Source of the DNA: Phytophthora hibernalis
Taxonomy: Eukaryota; Oomycota; Peronosporomycetes; Peronosporales; Peronosporaceae
NCBI GenBank assembly: GCA_012656075.1
Contig: JAAKBF010000030.1
Span: 682,001-746,000 of the forward strand
Reading direction: 5' to 3'
Length of the DNA: 64,000 nucleotides
Position numbers and translations under genes: made by a program
Shown here: positions 20,389 through 33,370 of the stretch, one piece after another
Layout: each line of letters begins with the position of its first letter
Numbering within the stretch: the first letter of the stretch is position 1
Notes under the pieces: model-generated
Databases searched by the model: none
Seen by the model: the letters and a program-made list of their open reading frames with translations, nothing else
What the model was told of the DNA's origin: nothing

Positions 20389-21000
20389 GTGGAAGACCAA
20401 ACCTACGGTTTGGCCTCCTACAATGTAGGGGATCTTGCATCATATGCACAACAACTTCCTCAACTCTTTCAAGGATTTCAAGAGCAACCGCGAAATGGAA
20501 TCAACGACCTTGCACTGCTACAAGAAACCCACCTCGATGATGCTGAGTCCCAGAATGCCGAGCAACAGTAAAAAGCAGTGTGGGGTTACAAGAGGAATAC
20601 TACGTCGGTGGCATCCTTCTGGTCACCGGCACATGAAAGTAATGGGGATACACGTGCGCGTCATGGGGGGGGTTGGCATCTTGATCAACCCTCATGGATC
20701 TATACACAACGCTACACCGCGGAAGGAGGAACTGTGGACCGCCTACAGGCAATTCATTAGATGTTCGCTACAGGGAGAAGAGTTACTCGTCATGAATCTG
20801 TATGATCGCAGGTGGTGACTTTAACTGTGTGACCAATCGGACCCTGGATAGACGTACGAACTCGTTATATGGTGATGCCGGAAGAACACAACTGCAAAAA
20901 TGGATTGAAAGTACGCATCTGGTAGATGGTTTAAGCCAACAGCGACAGATGCGACCTCTGTTCACGAGTTTGCAAGTAAATACCACGCATATTTCTACAA
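20389..21000 (+). pseudogene. LINE AP-endonuclease domain, decayed
   Basis: Starts 'YGLASYNVGDLA' (the N of the first endonuclease motif) and 'LALLQETH' (the catalytic Glu). After frameshifts it continues with 'GVGILINPHG' and 'GGDFNCVTNRTLD' (the GDFN motif) near 20810-20850. The pieces appear in the correct order for an APE-type nicking endonuclease. Confidence 0.7.
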
Positions 21001-21479
21001 CTGTGGGTCTAGAAGGATCGATCGTTAGTACATCTCAAGCAACTTGCAGTAATGGATCAGAAGCGTGGAGAAGTACACCTGCCCATTCGAATCAGATTAC
21101 GACGGAATGACAGTGCAGCTACAATCCCCGAAAATTCCGCTGAGAATTAAGCGACAAACAGCAATTTACCCCATACCACAGTTCATGACAACAACCGCGT
21201 AGAATCTCATCTCCACGAAACTTGCAGGTTTTCGCATAGAATTAAACGTTATCGTAAACTGCAGAACAGTTGGCCACGAAGTGGGACCTCTTCAAATTGC
21301 AACTAGGAGAGGACCTCATGCGTCTCAAACGTTACTGTCGCCAAAAAATTGCAAGGGGTTTCCGCCAACAGATTAGACGACTACTGACAGGCTACGATCG
21401 TGCGATGGTAGTCAACATGCGAAGCTTTTCGAGAAACGCAAAGAACTACTTCACCAACTGAGTGAAGTACAAAGCCAAC

Positions 21480-22600
21480 GCAGGAGTCTTCGACGGAAGA
21501 GACTCACAAGAGAACACACATGGGGAAGCAAGACTGCTGGACCAGACAGATATGGAAATGACTGGTACAAAGACCACATCAGTAAACTCACACCCATTCT
21601 GACGATTCTGTACAACAAATGGCTAGATGCAGGCGTTTTCCCCAAGAGTTTTCAACAAGGATACATCTTCAGTATAAAAAAGGGAGACCCGACTGATCCT
21701 CTCAACTACCGACCAATTGCACTTCTGAACTCTGACTATAAATTACTGACGAGAATTTTAACAAAGCGACTGAGGACTCACATCACGAGCCTAGTACATG
21801 AGACGCAATTTGGATTTGTACCAGGTCGCAGAATTCACACAGCAATCGATCTTTTCGAGGCAGCGAAGATCGGCTGTAAATCCAGCGACCGCCTAGCAGA
21901 AACACAATCACTTTACTCGACTTCGCGAAAGCCTACGACACTTTGGACCGGCATTTCCTGATTGCAGTACTGAAGGCAAAGGGTTCCCACCAAAATTCAT
22001 TCAACTTGTCGAAGTAACACATTCGAACACATCCGCAACTTTCCTGGCAAATGGTTTCCCCTCGTATCCGATTCCTGTTACACGGGAATCCGCCAAGGTT
22101 GCCCACTTGCACCGCTGCTTTTTATTTTGGCGGTGAATTTACTGTATGACGAATTAGAACTCACGAAGAAGGAATTCGGGGTGGAGCTGGTTGGACAAGA
22201 TGGGACCTACATATTGCACGTAGAAGCCCTCGAATTACGGAAAAAGAGGGGTGGGCATGCGATGCCTAACCTCCTCCAAGAGCTGCATGTACTGAGTGCA
22301 CAGGTTGTAGGAGAATGGCCCACATCAGGTTCACGTATAATTCGCATCGTCGGAGACGTACTCCGGCTCAAAGATGGCGACCGACACACGCATATTGGCC
22401 CGTGTCTGAGAGCCTCAGCACCCCGGGCGCTCAGAAGCACAATATGGGACACTGGGGCGATATGGGTTGCGTTACCTCCTTCCCCCTCGGAGGGATACTC
22501 GACCGTCAAAACAATCTACGTTCGAAATGTACAGCAGCTAACGGTGTTACAGCTAGATGGATCAACGGGGCTCTGGTGTGTGACCTGCGATCTGTCCTAA
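21480..22600 (+). pseudogene. LINE reverse transcriptase, YADD block deleted
   Basis: Frames show 'LYNKWLDAGVFPKSFQQGYI', 'KKGDPTDPLNYRPIALLNSD', 'FGFVPGRRIHTAIDLFEAAK' and 'RQGCPLAPLLFILAVN'. At about 22224 the sequence passes from 'GTYILHV', just before the expected active-site box, directly to 'EALELRKKRGGHAMPNLLQE', which belongs to the region after the thumb. The catalytic YADD is therefore absent and the copy cannot be active. Confidence 0.8.
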
Positions 22601-23627
22601 CAGAGGCACGTCAGATCACTCGTCTTCAAGTTGGGATCAATGGAGAGTTTGTAGCCGAGGGAGTAAAACACATGCGGGTGGATGAGCTCCCTCTAGTTGA
22701 AGACAACCTGCCACGAGAGTGTTTTGGAAAAATAGCGGGGAGCACCACTACAGTTGCAGATTTGGTGAGCTGGGAGTGGGTACGCCCTGGTATAGTAAGA
22801 CTGAAAAGCGTAAAGTACGGCTTCCCGATGATACCGGCACTGGCACATCAATTTCGCGACTTTGCTCTAGGTCTCTTAGTGGGTTTTCCGATCTACTCCT
22901 CAGGAAGCAGTGGTCTACCCGACTTTACATTTCGCACAAGCCGGACGACCCTCATCGCGACTATGCGATTTTAGCGAGGCCTGGGAAAATAATTTCACAC
23001 ACATGGGGTTCTCGTGAGCCTCACGTATTCGAGCACTCAACCCCGCCCCTCTTGGACAAGGAAATAGCGAGTTTTCTGGAGGTGCCTGTTTCCACCCTAT
23101 GGATAATGCCCCACCCGACTAGCTGCGGTCTGGGCGGGAACCGACGGTGGAAACAGACACGAGCGAGATACAAGCGCGAAGTAGTAACGAGACGCGAAGA
23201 CAAGGAAATATGAGGGTGGGTCGCTCATCATCAGCATGGCGCGTGGATGATGATCAAACCAGCAAGGCCTTGAGCAATGTATCCTGGAGAAACCTATCCT
23301 GCATCACGGGCACAACCACGTATCAATACACAGTGTTATATCGACTAAAGATGCACGCATTACCATTATGTATACAAGAACAAAAAGCACCAGCGTGCCC
23401 TCACGTTGAATGCACCGGTCAACAATCCATCACGCTAGCTCACGTGTTCTGGGACTACCCTATTGCCCAACGAATATGGACCGGATTGATGGTGGCGTTC
23501 AGGCAGCTGCAACACGAGTAGCCGAAAAGAATATGGTGAATGGGCGGCAGCCAGTAGCACCAGGAAGATGCTACGGCAATTTGAGAACACACCGGCAGAA
23601 ACAATTAAATGCTCGCGTGACGATCTT

Positions 23628-24056
23628 CCAGTAGGATTCTTCGACGGAGGCTCGCGAGGAAATCCGGGCCCTGGAGGATGCGGGAGCGTACTGATTGAAA
23701 TTGGCGCTTCTAACGCGCCGCGCATTGTGTGAGATTTTTGTTTTTTGTTTTTTGTTAGCAACATCTCTCTGGCGGGTCGTGGATGCACCAACAACGTAGC
23801 AGAAATCCGAGGTCTGCACAGCCTCCTGCATTTCATTTTGCAGCGAAGGCTCCCGAGGGTTCTTATATTTGGCGACAGTCAACTTGTTTTACGGATGATG
23901 AAAGAACGGAAAAGACCAAAAGCCAACCACCTCCAACATTGGTACGACCGAGCCCGCGCGCTGGCAGACGTGGCCAGCATAATTTCATGGTCACATCACT
24001 TTCGGCGACACAACAAGATGGCAGATTGTTTGGAAAAACCTAGCAATGGACACCAC
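23628..24056 (+). pseudogene. LINE RNase H domain
   Basis: 'GFFDGGSRGNPGPGGCGSVL' (catalytic Asp strand) near 23634, then a short T-rich interruption at about 23728-23757 with a stop, then 'NNVAEIRGLHSLLHF' (Glu helix), 'VLIFGDSQLVLRMM' (Asp strand) and 'SHHFRRHNKMADCLEK' (His/Asp end). All four catalytic acidic/His positions of RNase H1 are recognisable, making this the best preserved part of copy 2. Confidence 0.85.
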
Positions 24057-24090
24057 ACGGAGCCAGCAAGACGAACCTTTAGCCGATGAA

Positions 24091-24746
24091 GATGTCGAGC
24101 GCCGCTAACCTGGCCTCCTTAGACACTTGATGAACGATTTCACTCAATGGGTAGGCACTGAAGGACAAGGGCAGCTGAATCATGCATATTAGTTATGTAT
24201 CTTACCTGACCTTCATACAGTGCTACCCCTCGTTATGCGCACCTCGACAATCAAATACCCCGTCAAATCAGTACAGACAACCCCGGAAAAATATGCTCTA
24301 CTTAAAAAACGCCATGCGACAAATCCAGACTTCTGGTCCGATACAAAGAAACAGTTGAATTAAAGCCAATCATGTTGTCCTAAACTCGTTTTTGTAACTA
24401 ACAAAACAAACTTCTGCAAATTGCTGGACACAAGGACATTGGCGCCCCGCGAGTATTTGTATCGTACTGTAAACGCGTTTCGCGAGCCGTCTTGCCACCG
24501 TAGTGGTTCAACTTCCGCATGCGTCGGGTTACCTCTCTCTAAATGATCTCGGCCAGACGCCATCAAGCGGTGCGTTTAACAAACAAGAAAGCTGGTCAAG
24601 ACCCAGCCTACCCTTTCTCTACACCTTTGCCAATCCAAACTCGTAGCAGTGTAAGGCGAGAAGTAGCAGAAGTAACACAAAAAAATGGGAAATATTTTTA
24701 AATATTTAAGTTTAGACCAATGTGGATTTACAGTGGAGAGCTAAAG
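24091..24746. other. Spacer between LINE copy 2 and copia element 1
   Basis: No gene recognised. AT-rich near 24680-24720. Confidence 0.35.
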
Positions 24747-25440
24747 TGTTGGCAGCGAGAGCCGACATGATTGCGACCAGCCAAAAAAACACCAAGTGCG
24801 CGGACTTCGCCCTTGGCAGGTTCCTGCCTAAGTTGACTCCATGTACATGTACTTAGAGGGCGCCAATGTGAGCTGTAGGCCCACAGTGGGACGATGGACT
24901 GCGGACTACTTTGCTGATTGCCAGCACCTTGAGCCCGACCAAGTGCCAAGAGCCCAAGATGCTGACTTGCAGACTTGCAGTCTTCAAAAGAACACAATCA
25001 TTCAACGGCGTGCACCAGAACACACACGGCGTCACTGCGTGATACTCGACCGTGTGCGTCCAGATGCGCGCTCAACACGCAGATTAGCGGCGGACTACGG
25101 ACGGACACACTGTTGGTCAACAGCGGCTCGGATTGTGAGCTATCCTGCTGACTGCTCTACTCTATTGACTTACCTTGTGATTGTATGCTACAAATACACA
25201 AACTGCGGAACGCGGCGCTGCGGGGCAGTCTCTCTTGCACTTACTTCGGCTTTTACAGCGTGCTGCGCACACTGAACAAGAGAGCTACCCTGCAGCCTGC
25301 GTTCCTGTCGCGGCCTTTTGCCCGGCACGTACAAGTGTTACTTCCTTTATTTGATTAACTTACTGCTACCTATCACTACGTGTGCTGCCCTAGATTGTCA
25401 CCTACGCTATGAACTGATCGTCCTGCAGAAGGTGATCAAC
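24747..25440 (+). repeat. Possible 5' LTR of copia element 1
   Basis: Begins TGTTGG, a common Ty1/copia LTR start, and ends about where coding begins. No second copy is in the window because the 3' part of the element is missing, so the LTR call rests on position and start motif only. Confidence 0.35.
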
Positions 25441-25445
25441 CCCCA

Positions 25446-28400
25446 GTGACGCGCCCTGCGTCACCACACGTTATGAGCCCAACGAGGGCGCGGCTCGTGA
25501 CGAACGCTGCTGCAGCAGAAACGGCTGCACAAGACGAAACTTCTACTTCAAGTGATCAAGATCTTCGCCGATTGGCCGAAAATATCGAGTTTGCGCGCCA
25601 ATTGGCTGAAAGTGGCCAGGCTGCGACTGGACGGGTCGAGTCGTCGCTGTCGCCAGCCGACGCTGAGCGTCTCATCAACTCATTGGCTGGAATACCATGT
25701 GGCCACCCACTTTTCCGGGTTTTGCTGGAGGGTTTGCAAACCTTCCAGCCGGCCAACCCGGATTCGCATTCATTCGAGAATTGGCAGCTGCCAGAGCAAG
25801 CGCCCACGAACACCGACAAGACCCGCGCTACCTGGACAACATGAACCCGGGCGGCCGCTACGACGACAAGGAGCTCAGTGAGCATACCAAGGCGCTGCGC
25901 AACAGCCCAGCGATCAAGTTGCCCAAGCTGTACACGAAGGGCGACTACAAGTCATGGAAAAGCGAAGTCCCCTACACTTTGAGACGTGCACGCTCGGGGC
26001 CATCACATACGGCACCGAGCGGTACGACGATGCAGAAGGACTGCGCCGCCCCAAGTACAACGAATGGTACCGCGTGAAGAAGAACAAGGCGTTCTCCGCC
26101 CTCGCGCTGTCGCTGTCCGTGGACCTACGTGCTACCTTCAAGATTGGAGAGCTGACGGAGGCAATGGACGCCTCCGCACTGTTGTACGACGCCATCGCGC
26201 AGCACTTTGAGGCCGGCGACGGCATCAACTACCTGCTTCAAGACCTGGTGGTGCGCCGCCAGCAGCCGAACGAGTCCGTCACCGCGTTCGTGGAGGACAT
26301 CGCGCGCAAGGTGACGCTGCTCCGCCAAGCCAATGGAGAATTTGAGGAGTGGCAGCATGCAAGCCTGCTACTCTCGAATGCGGTGCTGGTGTTTCGCGAC
26401 CTGGCCCGCGAGAATGCGAACTGGATCAACAGCAACGACCGCAAGAACATGAAGCTGGCCGAGGCATTGCAACGCCTGCGGTCGGCCGAGCATCAGCGCG
26501 TCCAACTGCGGCAGCAGACCCGGACGAGTCCGCCAAGACAACTGAACGTCGTCCAGGTCACTGCTGGCCATGCTCAAGGCAAAGCTCGCAAGCGCAGCAA
26601 GCAGCATCGAAAGCGAACCAAGGGCGTGACTGATAAGAAGCAGTTCACGAACTGTGCAAACTGCCGCGGAGATGGACACTGGTACGCCGAGTGCACCGAG
26701 TATACCGGCATACCGTTGCGCGAGGACCTGATGAAGAAGGCGAAGGCAAAGCAACACAAGCGGACGCCGACGTCCTTGGTGAGGTCGGTTCGCTGTGTCA
26801 ACGTGCAACAAGGTGGACATGAACAACAAGGTGGACAAGAACGACAAGGTGGTTTATTTGCTGGTTAATCACTATGTGCTACGTCGAATGATGCTGAAAC
26901 CGTGGACCTCACGGATGATGGAGAAACGCCGGCAGCTACGAGGTCTCCTGTCTACTCGCCACCTACTCCTGCTAGCAGCAACGGAGGCATTGTTCAAAAT
27001 GCGGAAGGTGACAATGCGCGTGCAGTACGCAACGTCTCTGACGTACCTTCAACGCCGCAGCAATTGCAGCTGCAGTCGCCCCCAGTACCTGTTCTACATG
27101 CACGAGATGAAGTACAAGGACAAGGGCGACAAGATCAACAAGTGCAACCAGTGCAGCCAGTGATGCAAGCTGTTACGACTGGTGCCGTGCAGGGCCAGTG
27201 GGAGGGTACTCAACAGCTGAGTCTACCTCCTACTTGGGCCACTGCATTCTACTACTTTGGCCAAGGACTAACGCAAAACTCGCGAGGACCTACGCTGGAG
27301 CCATGGCACGCTCAAGGTGAACCACGTGTGGGTTTGCCTGTGCCGGGGAACAACTACAGGGGTACTGGCTTTGAGCCGCGCGGACGCCAACAGTCGATGC
27401 AAGTTGATGACATGGGTCCCTATGAGCGGGGACGCCGCGGACTTCTTCAACCTGATTACTTTGCGCAACCACCGCGTGGACGCGAACCTGCGCGTTCGCC
27501 ACCTCATGGTTTTGATGGCTGGCAGCTGCAGCCAGGCCAAGGAAGACGAAGTCGTTCGCCGCCACGTGAACCAAGAGGACGCAGTCGATCGCCGCCGCGC
27601 TGGCGCAGTCGGTCGATACCTCGAGGACGCTTTGGCTCGCCACCGCGGGGCCACCACCGCAGCGACGAGCTCGCCGCCGCCACGTGCTTTTGGCCGGCGC
27701 GCGAACTCGCCTGGACGTGGACCACTAAGCCACTATGGGCCTCCAGCTTTGCAGCAACCGCAGTGGCGTGGCCGTTCGCCTGCGCGCGGACAGTCGCCGC
27801 GACGTCGTGACCTGTCACCACGCCGATTTGAAGGCAACAAGCGAGGAAGTGATGCCCCTCGCTGGCTCGTGAATGCTGTGCGCCGAAATGAAGGTATGCA
27901 ATCTGATTCTGACTCTACCTCGGTGGAATGGATACTTGACTCGGGATCCCAGGCGAACGTCTGCGGAGACCTGTCACTGTTTTCTACCATTCGAGAAGAC
28001 AAAATGAGTCGCCTGGACTTTGCAAGCGGAACGACTGAACATGCTACAATTTGTGGTTCTGTTCTATTACGTGTTGTTAAACAGGCTACTGGAATGTTGG
28101 AGGAGCGTCTCCTGGACGACGTGGTGTACACGGATAACGCCAAAGTGAACATCATTAGTCTGGGTTACTTGCAGACGACCGGCAAGTACAAGCTATCGTG
28201 CTCACCTGATCAGCAAACCGCCTGGCTGTCGAAACCAATAACCACCTTGAAGTTCATGATGCGCGAAAACATCTACCGTCTGGACTCCGAGAAGGTGACT
28301 GGTGTCATGGTGATGACGGCGCTGAAGCAGGACGTGGACAGCAAGTAGTCGATGGCTTTGCTGCACCAACGCTTTGGACACCTGAGCATGGATGCTGTGA

Positions 28401-28555
28401 AAGTTTTGTCGAACAAGCATGACGTTGAGATTAAGATGAATGCAAAGGTCTGACTCCCTACGAGTATGTTGCGCGTGCTGCGAGTATGGCAAAACGAATG
28501 CATTACGCGCGTGTACACTCTTCAAAACGCCGGACAGCGAACAAGTGGACGTGAT
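25446..28555 (+). mobile_element. Ty1/copia element 1, 3'-truncated (gag, protease, pre-integrase)
   Basis: Overlapping frames give a Gag with a UBN2-like helical core (about 25954-26600), a CCHC knuckle (CANCRGDGHWYAEC, CX2CX4HX4C) at about 26655-26700, an Arg/Pro/Ser-rich linker, an aspartic protease box ('EWILDSGSQANVCGD') near 27930, and the HHCC pre-integrase zinc region ('LLHQRFGHLSMDAV' near 28355, then a Cys pair near 28475). Coding then stops making sense as copia at about 28555, where LINE copy 3 begins. There are frameshifts between 25844 and 25954, near 26870-27320, and a stop at 28346-28348. Confidence 0.85.
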
Positions 28556-28616
28556 TGGCCAGAGGAGCTGCAATCATTGGAGGACGTCAGACTACAGATT
28601 TGTAAAGTTGACGACA

Positions 28617-29770
28617 TGACGATCAAGAACGGCCCTCCGCCGGACACGGGGCCTCCGCCAGACGCGGCGACGGCACCGCGAGGCGGCGGCACGGATTCCA
28701 AGGAGGCGCGAGACTGGAAGCCAGATGTGCCTACCGACGGAGAAGATCGGGGTAACGCCGCAGGGGCCGTGAAGGACGACGGGACGCGCAAGATCGCGCA
28801 AGAGAACAGAGTGGACCACAGTGATCACGCGGAGACGAAGAAGTCGAATGTGCCGAGCGCCCCATCCTGGAGCGACAAGGTGCGTGAGACTCGATCGGTG
28901 CAGCCGACCAAGTACACGGAGGAACATGTGAAGGGGGCGCATATGTTGCGCGGGATCTGGAACCCGCTCCACCGAAAGCAGCTGACTGCCACGCTGCTCA
29001 CGGACTGGGACAGCCGTGCCGAACGAAACTGGACGTCGGAGGAGCGCACGATGCGGAAGCTCGCGTTAGCTCCGGCCAACGCGTGTCTTGACGAGAAAAT
29101 CCGCGGGTGGACGGTGGAGGAAAACGACACCATGATGGCGTACATGAGGGGTGATCTTGACTTACCTCACCCGCCCAATTTCGTGAAAGAAATCATGATT
29201 AGAGACCATAGGGCGATGATGGAGGACTTTCACGCGAGTTTATTGGATGTACCGTTGACGGCAAACTTGCCGCCGACGGTCAGACTGGCTCGCCAAGTGC
29301 CGCACGCAGAATTACCGAAGGAGCTAGTCCAGGCCAACACCGAAAACAGGTTTGGCACGGAGATGATGCGGACATTGCAGGCCGATGTCAAGAGGATTGA
29401 CTTCGATGGACTCCACACGCTTACAATGGTTTGTTTACTCCGGACGGCAGCGTCCAGATGGGTAAAGAAGGCGCGGAGGTTCCAGAAAGCGGTTGTGGTA
29501 CTGAACGACACGGCACGGAGACCGGGGACCAACAGCAGCGGCACGTACTCCCCAGAACAGCTCGAACTGCAGTATGCGGTCAGGGTGTACGGGGCAGAAA
29601 CGCTGGGCTTGACAGCGCTCTCACGTACGTTCACCAGATTTGCGGGTGCACCAGGCTGGATGTGGAATACGCACGTGCCACCAGTGTGGACATATACGAT
29701 AACCGATATTACACGGTCAAGTTCGCTTAGACGGGATGCCCCAGCGAGCTACAGGACGTATCGCGAGTGA
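28617..29770 (+). pseudogene. LINE ORF1 (Gag-like)
   Basis: The uninterrupted frame spans 28466-29770, but its first ~50 codons overlap copia sequence in another frame. The ATG at 28617 ('MTIKNGPPPDTGPPPD') is therefore a better LINE start, giving about 384 residues. The N-terminal third is Pro/Asp/Lys-rich and disordered. The rest has conserved-looking blocks ('MLRGIWNPLHRKQLTATLLT', 'WTVEENDTMMAYMRGDLDLP') shared in part with copy 2. No catalytic motif; presumed nucleic-acid-binding ORF1. Confidence 0.55.
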
Positions 29771-30967
29771 CCATGGACGGCAGTGATATCACGCTTCACC
29801 ATTTCCAGACGCAGCTACGGCGGCCATGTGGGCATGGTTACAGTCCACGTCACGGAAAGCGCAAGTGTACGGTGGCGGAGGGCCAGCTGCCGGTGGTGAG
29901 GGCCAACTACACACAGGTTTTTAGAGGCACGGTTTCGACGTTGCCGGAAGGCATCAGAGCCGACTTCGCAGTCGACGACGTCGAAACACTGATGGAAATG
30001 CTGCGCGGCCGGCAGCCGGAGCTGCAGCCCAACAGCAGCGACAAGCTGCAACGGGTGATGGAATAGGGGCATCAGCGGTGCGTGCGCAGGAGGGAGTAGC
30101 TATGAGCAAAGGGGCGACGAGCATGGATGGCCTACAGCACGTGGAACAGGCATCGACGGAGGCAGCTACAGCGGACACCTCCTCAGGACGGATGCAGCGG
30201 GGTACACGGTACATCGGTCCAAGGCGGCCACAAATGCAGTGAAGAAGGCTAAACGAAGCAATCAGCGAGAGGCAGCAGCTGACGAGACACGGCAGTCACA
30301 CTCGTCCGAGGAGGGACGTGGCACGAAGCTTCAACTGCTGCAGCGATGCAGACACCAGGCAAGTCCACGGTTGACCAGCGGGGCGAGCCGAGGAAGAAGG
30401 GCTCTAACAGCTTGGTGTAGAACGGACCGGCAACGAAGACGGTACGCTTTGAAACCTTCTAACAGGATGAAGCCAAGAGGTACTACGGAGCGTTAGCGGA
30501 GTCGGACGATTCTGAAAACGAGACCGCTCAAGATCTGATGCTCAGCCCGGACACGGACATGCAAGAACCAGGACCGAGTGCTGAGTATGAGGTTGATGTG
30601 GACAACAGTACGTCGTTAGAGACCCAGGACGGGATGTTGGAGGCACTGGAACATGCGCGGCTGATGGATTATACGACGGACGATCTGTTGGAACTACCGA
30701 GGCCGCAGCAAGGGAAGGCGGCTGCTAAGGCAGGGGTGGACATGAAGAGGACGGCCACCACGGCAGCCACTTCCATGGCCAACAAGGAGCCGGGGAAATG
30801 CCCATTAAAAAGCAGGCAGAGCACCGCTGTGACGATGACATGGCAAAATCCGCCACGGTCACGAAGGAGAGGAGACGGATACAGCATGAATCCAACAGGA
30901 CCGGCTTAGGGACGGTAACAGACAAGACTGAGGATATTCGAGGGCTGGTACAGTCTAGCATGGCCAA
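29771..30967 (+). pseudogene. LINE inter-ORF region with short frames
   Basis: Broken frames (29767-30066, 30239-30496, 30538-30909) rich in Asp, Glu, Gln and Lys, probably the tail of ORF1 or the linker to the OTU-like region. No domain recognised. Confidence 0.4.
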
Positions 30968-32454
30968 ATGTATGCGACAGTAGGCAGTACACCACACCGC
31001 GGCGTCGGACGAGGTCGATGTGGCACTAGGCCTGGTGCTGCCGATCGAGGAGTGCGAGCGTATTTTCCCTCAGCAACCGCGTCATGCATTCACCGCGGCG
31101 GCTACGGCAGGGCTTTTGCGCTCTACGCACAAGCTAGAGGCCGGAAAGTGGACAACTGGCAGCCGACCGAATTTTGGGCCGGAACTCATGAACTCAGGGC
31201 GATGGCTCTGTTCCTAAGGAAGCCAATGCTAGTGCTAGATGTTGCGGCTTCATCGGATACACATGTGCATCGCTACCTGTACAAAGAGTGGCGATGATCA
31301 TAAAAGTGGTAACGCAGAACCGCTCACGGACCGGGAAGCTAGTGACTACCTTCGCACATGTTTCGATCTGCACGTGCTCCCGACCTTTATACTACTCAGA
31401 GCACATGAAAGCCACTTTTGCGGTGTGGGGAATGGTGAGTTATATGCCCGGTGGCATGAGGAAGGAGATCCGAAGTACGCTGCTGCACTTCCGGATACGT
31501 ATCCATGGAGGAATACGATCAACGACTTGCGGCAGGAGGAGGCGGAAGGGAATTTGCCACAGTCAATCTACTCGATGATCGGCCTGATGTGAACGCGCTG
31601 ATTGTAAAGAAACTCCCGCAACGGGATCGTTTGGACGTCGTTCACACCCGCCGCGGGTTGCCCACGCTGGATCGGCAAAATTTACTGCACGATATAGACG
31701 ATCTAGTGCGCAAGGAGGAGAGCATGATACACGCCTCATATGGAGCTGATGGATATGCAGCAGATTGCTGTGGCGAAGTTGAGGATGAAGACAAATATGG
31801 TGTGCTATCGCACCGGTACACGAAAGCCGCCACGAGACCGGCAATTGAGGGCGCATATGCGAGAATCTTGAGCGTGCAGAACGACCACCAGCTGCAAGCA
31901 GCAGACTGGCCGCTCCTTATTTTAATGAGAAACTCCAATCGAGAAGCCTTCCAACGCTGATGCACTATCCAAGGTGACAGACTGGGTATTCCGGCCACGA
32001 AAAAGTGCAAGGGGCGGATCTCGGACCTATATTCATGGTTAAGGACAATCATCACGTCATGCGCCATCTCTTCGCTTTCCTGCCTTACCCGGAGTTGGAG
32101 GCCAAGAGCTGGCCGGTAGAACACATCACCACATGCCGAGGTGTTTATGGAACAGACTGCAGCACTCTCCCGCATTATGAGGGACATTACACGGCGCGCG
32201 ACTATTGCAAAGAGTGGCACGCGGCGTGCACCGCTTCGGGGCTCAACAGAGGCGCGGCGTACACGCTGGCGCAGGCTGCAGATCGTTGGCAACGGCTTGT
32301 ACAATGGATACCGGAAGATTGTGGCAGAATTGGGCCGAGAGGGTTACGTGAGCCGGAGTGGTGCGTGCTGCACGTGTTACCTTATACTGTCGCGACCAAC
32401 ATCGAACACGATGACGAGTTATTACCTGCAGTTGAGTGCAAGCGATGGGGCTAA
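30968..32454 (+). pseudogene. LINE OTU-like region and following linker
   Basis: Includes 'FWAGTHELRAMALFLRKP' and 'MLVLDVAASSDTHVHRYLY' near 31160-31290, aligned with the same region of copy 2, and 'ILLRAHESHFCGVGNGELY' near 31390, whose His could be the OTU catalytic histidine. Multiple frameshifts. The later frames (31505-31960, 32005-32454) are unique to this copy or too decayed in the others to match. Confidence 0.4.
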
Positions 32455-32559
32455 GCACACGGAGGCGGTTTTTCCCAGAGTGCGGAAGCAACAACGCGGC
32501 AGGAGGAAGCAGGAGAAAGCAGGAGGAAGCCAAGCGGGAAGAAGGGGCCAGCCAGGCCT

Positions 32560-33370
32560 CAACAAAGATGCACGCAGACGCAGGAACCTTCGGCTTGGTC
32601 ACCCAAAATGTGAATGGGCTCGGACCAACGCCGGAGGCCAGGGCGCGGCCGTTTCAAAATTTTAGGACAACGGACGACCATGGACGGCAAGACGTTGTAC
32701 TGGTACAAGAAACACACGGGGAGCAGGACGAACTACGACGAGTTAAAGGCGAACACGCTCTGCAGTAAGGCTTCAGACCGGGCAGCTGTCGATTGTCGTA
32801 CTGGTCACCATCATGCAACAAGAAAGGAGGTGTGAGGATCATGGTGGACCCTTACGGCGCGTACGGGAGCATGGCACCTTACGCGCAGGAGGAGTGGTCA
32901 GATAACTTCATGGCGGTGGCCGGGTAGCTGGAAGGGCAGAAGCTGATCGTGGTCAACGTGTATGCTCCACATTTCCGGGCGCCCAGGGAGCGAATGTTCC
33001 GCAAGCTTCTCAACGTCAGTTTCTTGCACGGGGCCAGAGTGCTTGTCGGAGGGGATTTCAATTGCACGCTGGATGATAACGCGGATCGGAGTTACGTGGG
33101 GAAGGTGGGGTCTCACGACTCACCGGCACTGCGCGAACTTATCACTAACTGAACGGACCCGGTGGCACTGCAACGTCCGACCAACTGGACGGCCTCGACG
33201 CTGGATCAGCACCGTCAGGAGACGCACACGTACAGTTACTCGGTTGAGGGCCACGGGAAGGCGACGTCGCGGCTGGATCGTTGGTACGTCTCTGCTGCGG
33301 CACTAGATTAGACTGCAGACAGTGAAGTGGTGGAGGCTGATGTAGACGTAGATCACAGAGGGTTCAAACT
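32560..33370 (+). pseudogene. LINE AP-endonuclease domain
   Basis: Motifs in order: 'FGLVTQNVNGLG', 'VVLVQETH', 'GGVRIMVDPYG', 'LIVVNVYAPHF', 'VLVGGDFNCTLDDNADR', 'SRLDRWYVS' and 'VDHRGFKL'. These cover the Asn, Glu, Asp-Asn and Asp-His catalytic positions of APE-type nucleases. In-frame stops at 32766-32768, 32924-32926, 33150-33152 and 33309-33311 break the domain. Confidence 0.8.

Larger units (their letters stand above)
16690..24090 (+). mobile_element. LINE copy 2 (long, decayed, APE-type with RNase H)
   Basis: A 7.4-kb non-LTR retrotransposon in the order Gag-like ORF1, OTU-like region, AP endonuclease, RT and RNase H, with many frameshifts. Each module can be matched in order to LINE copy 3. 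The RT has lost the YADD block by internal deletion. Confidence 0.85.
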
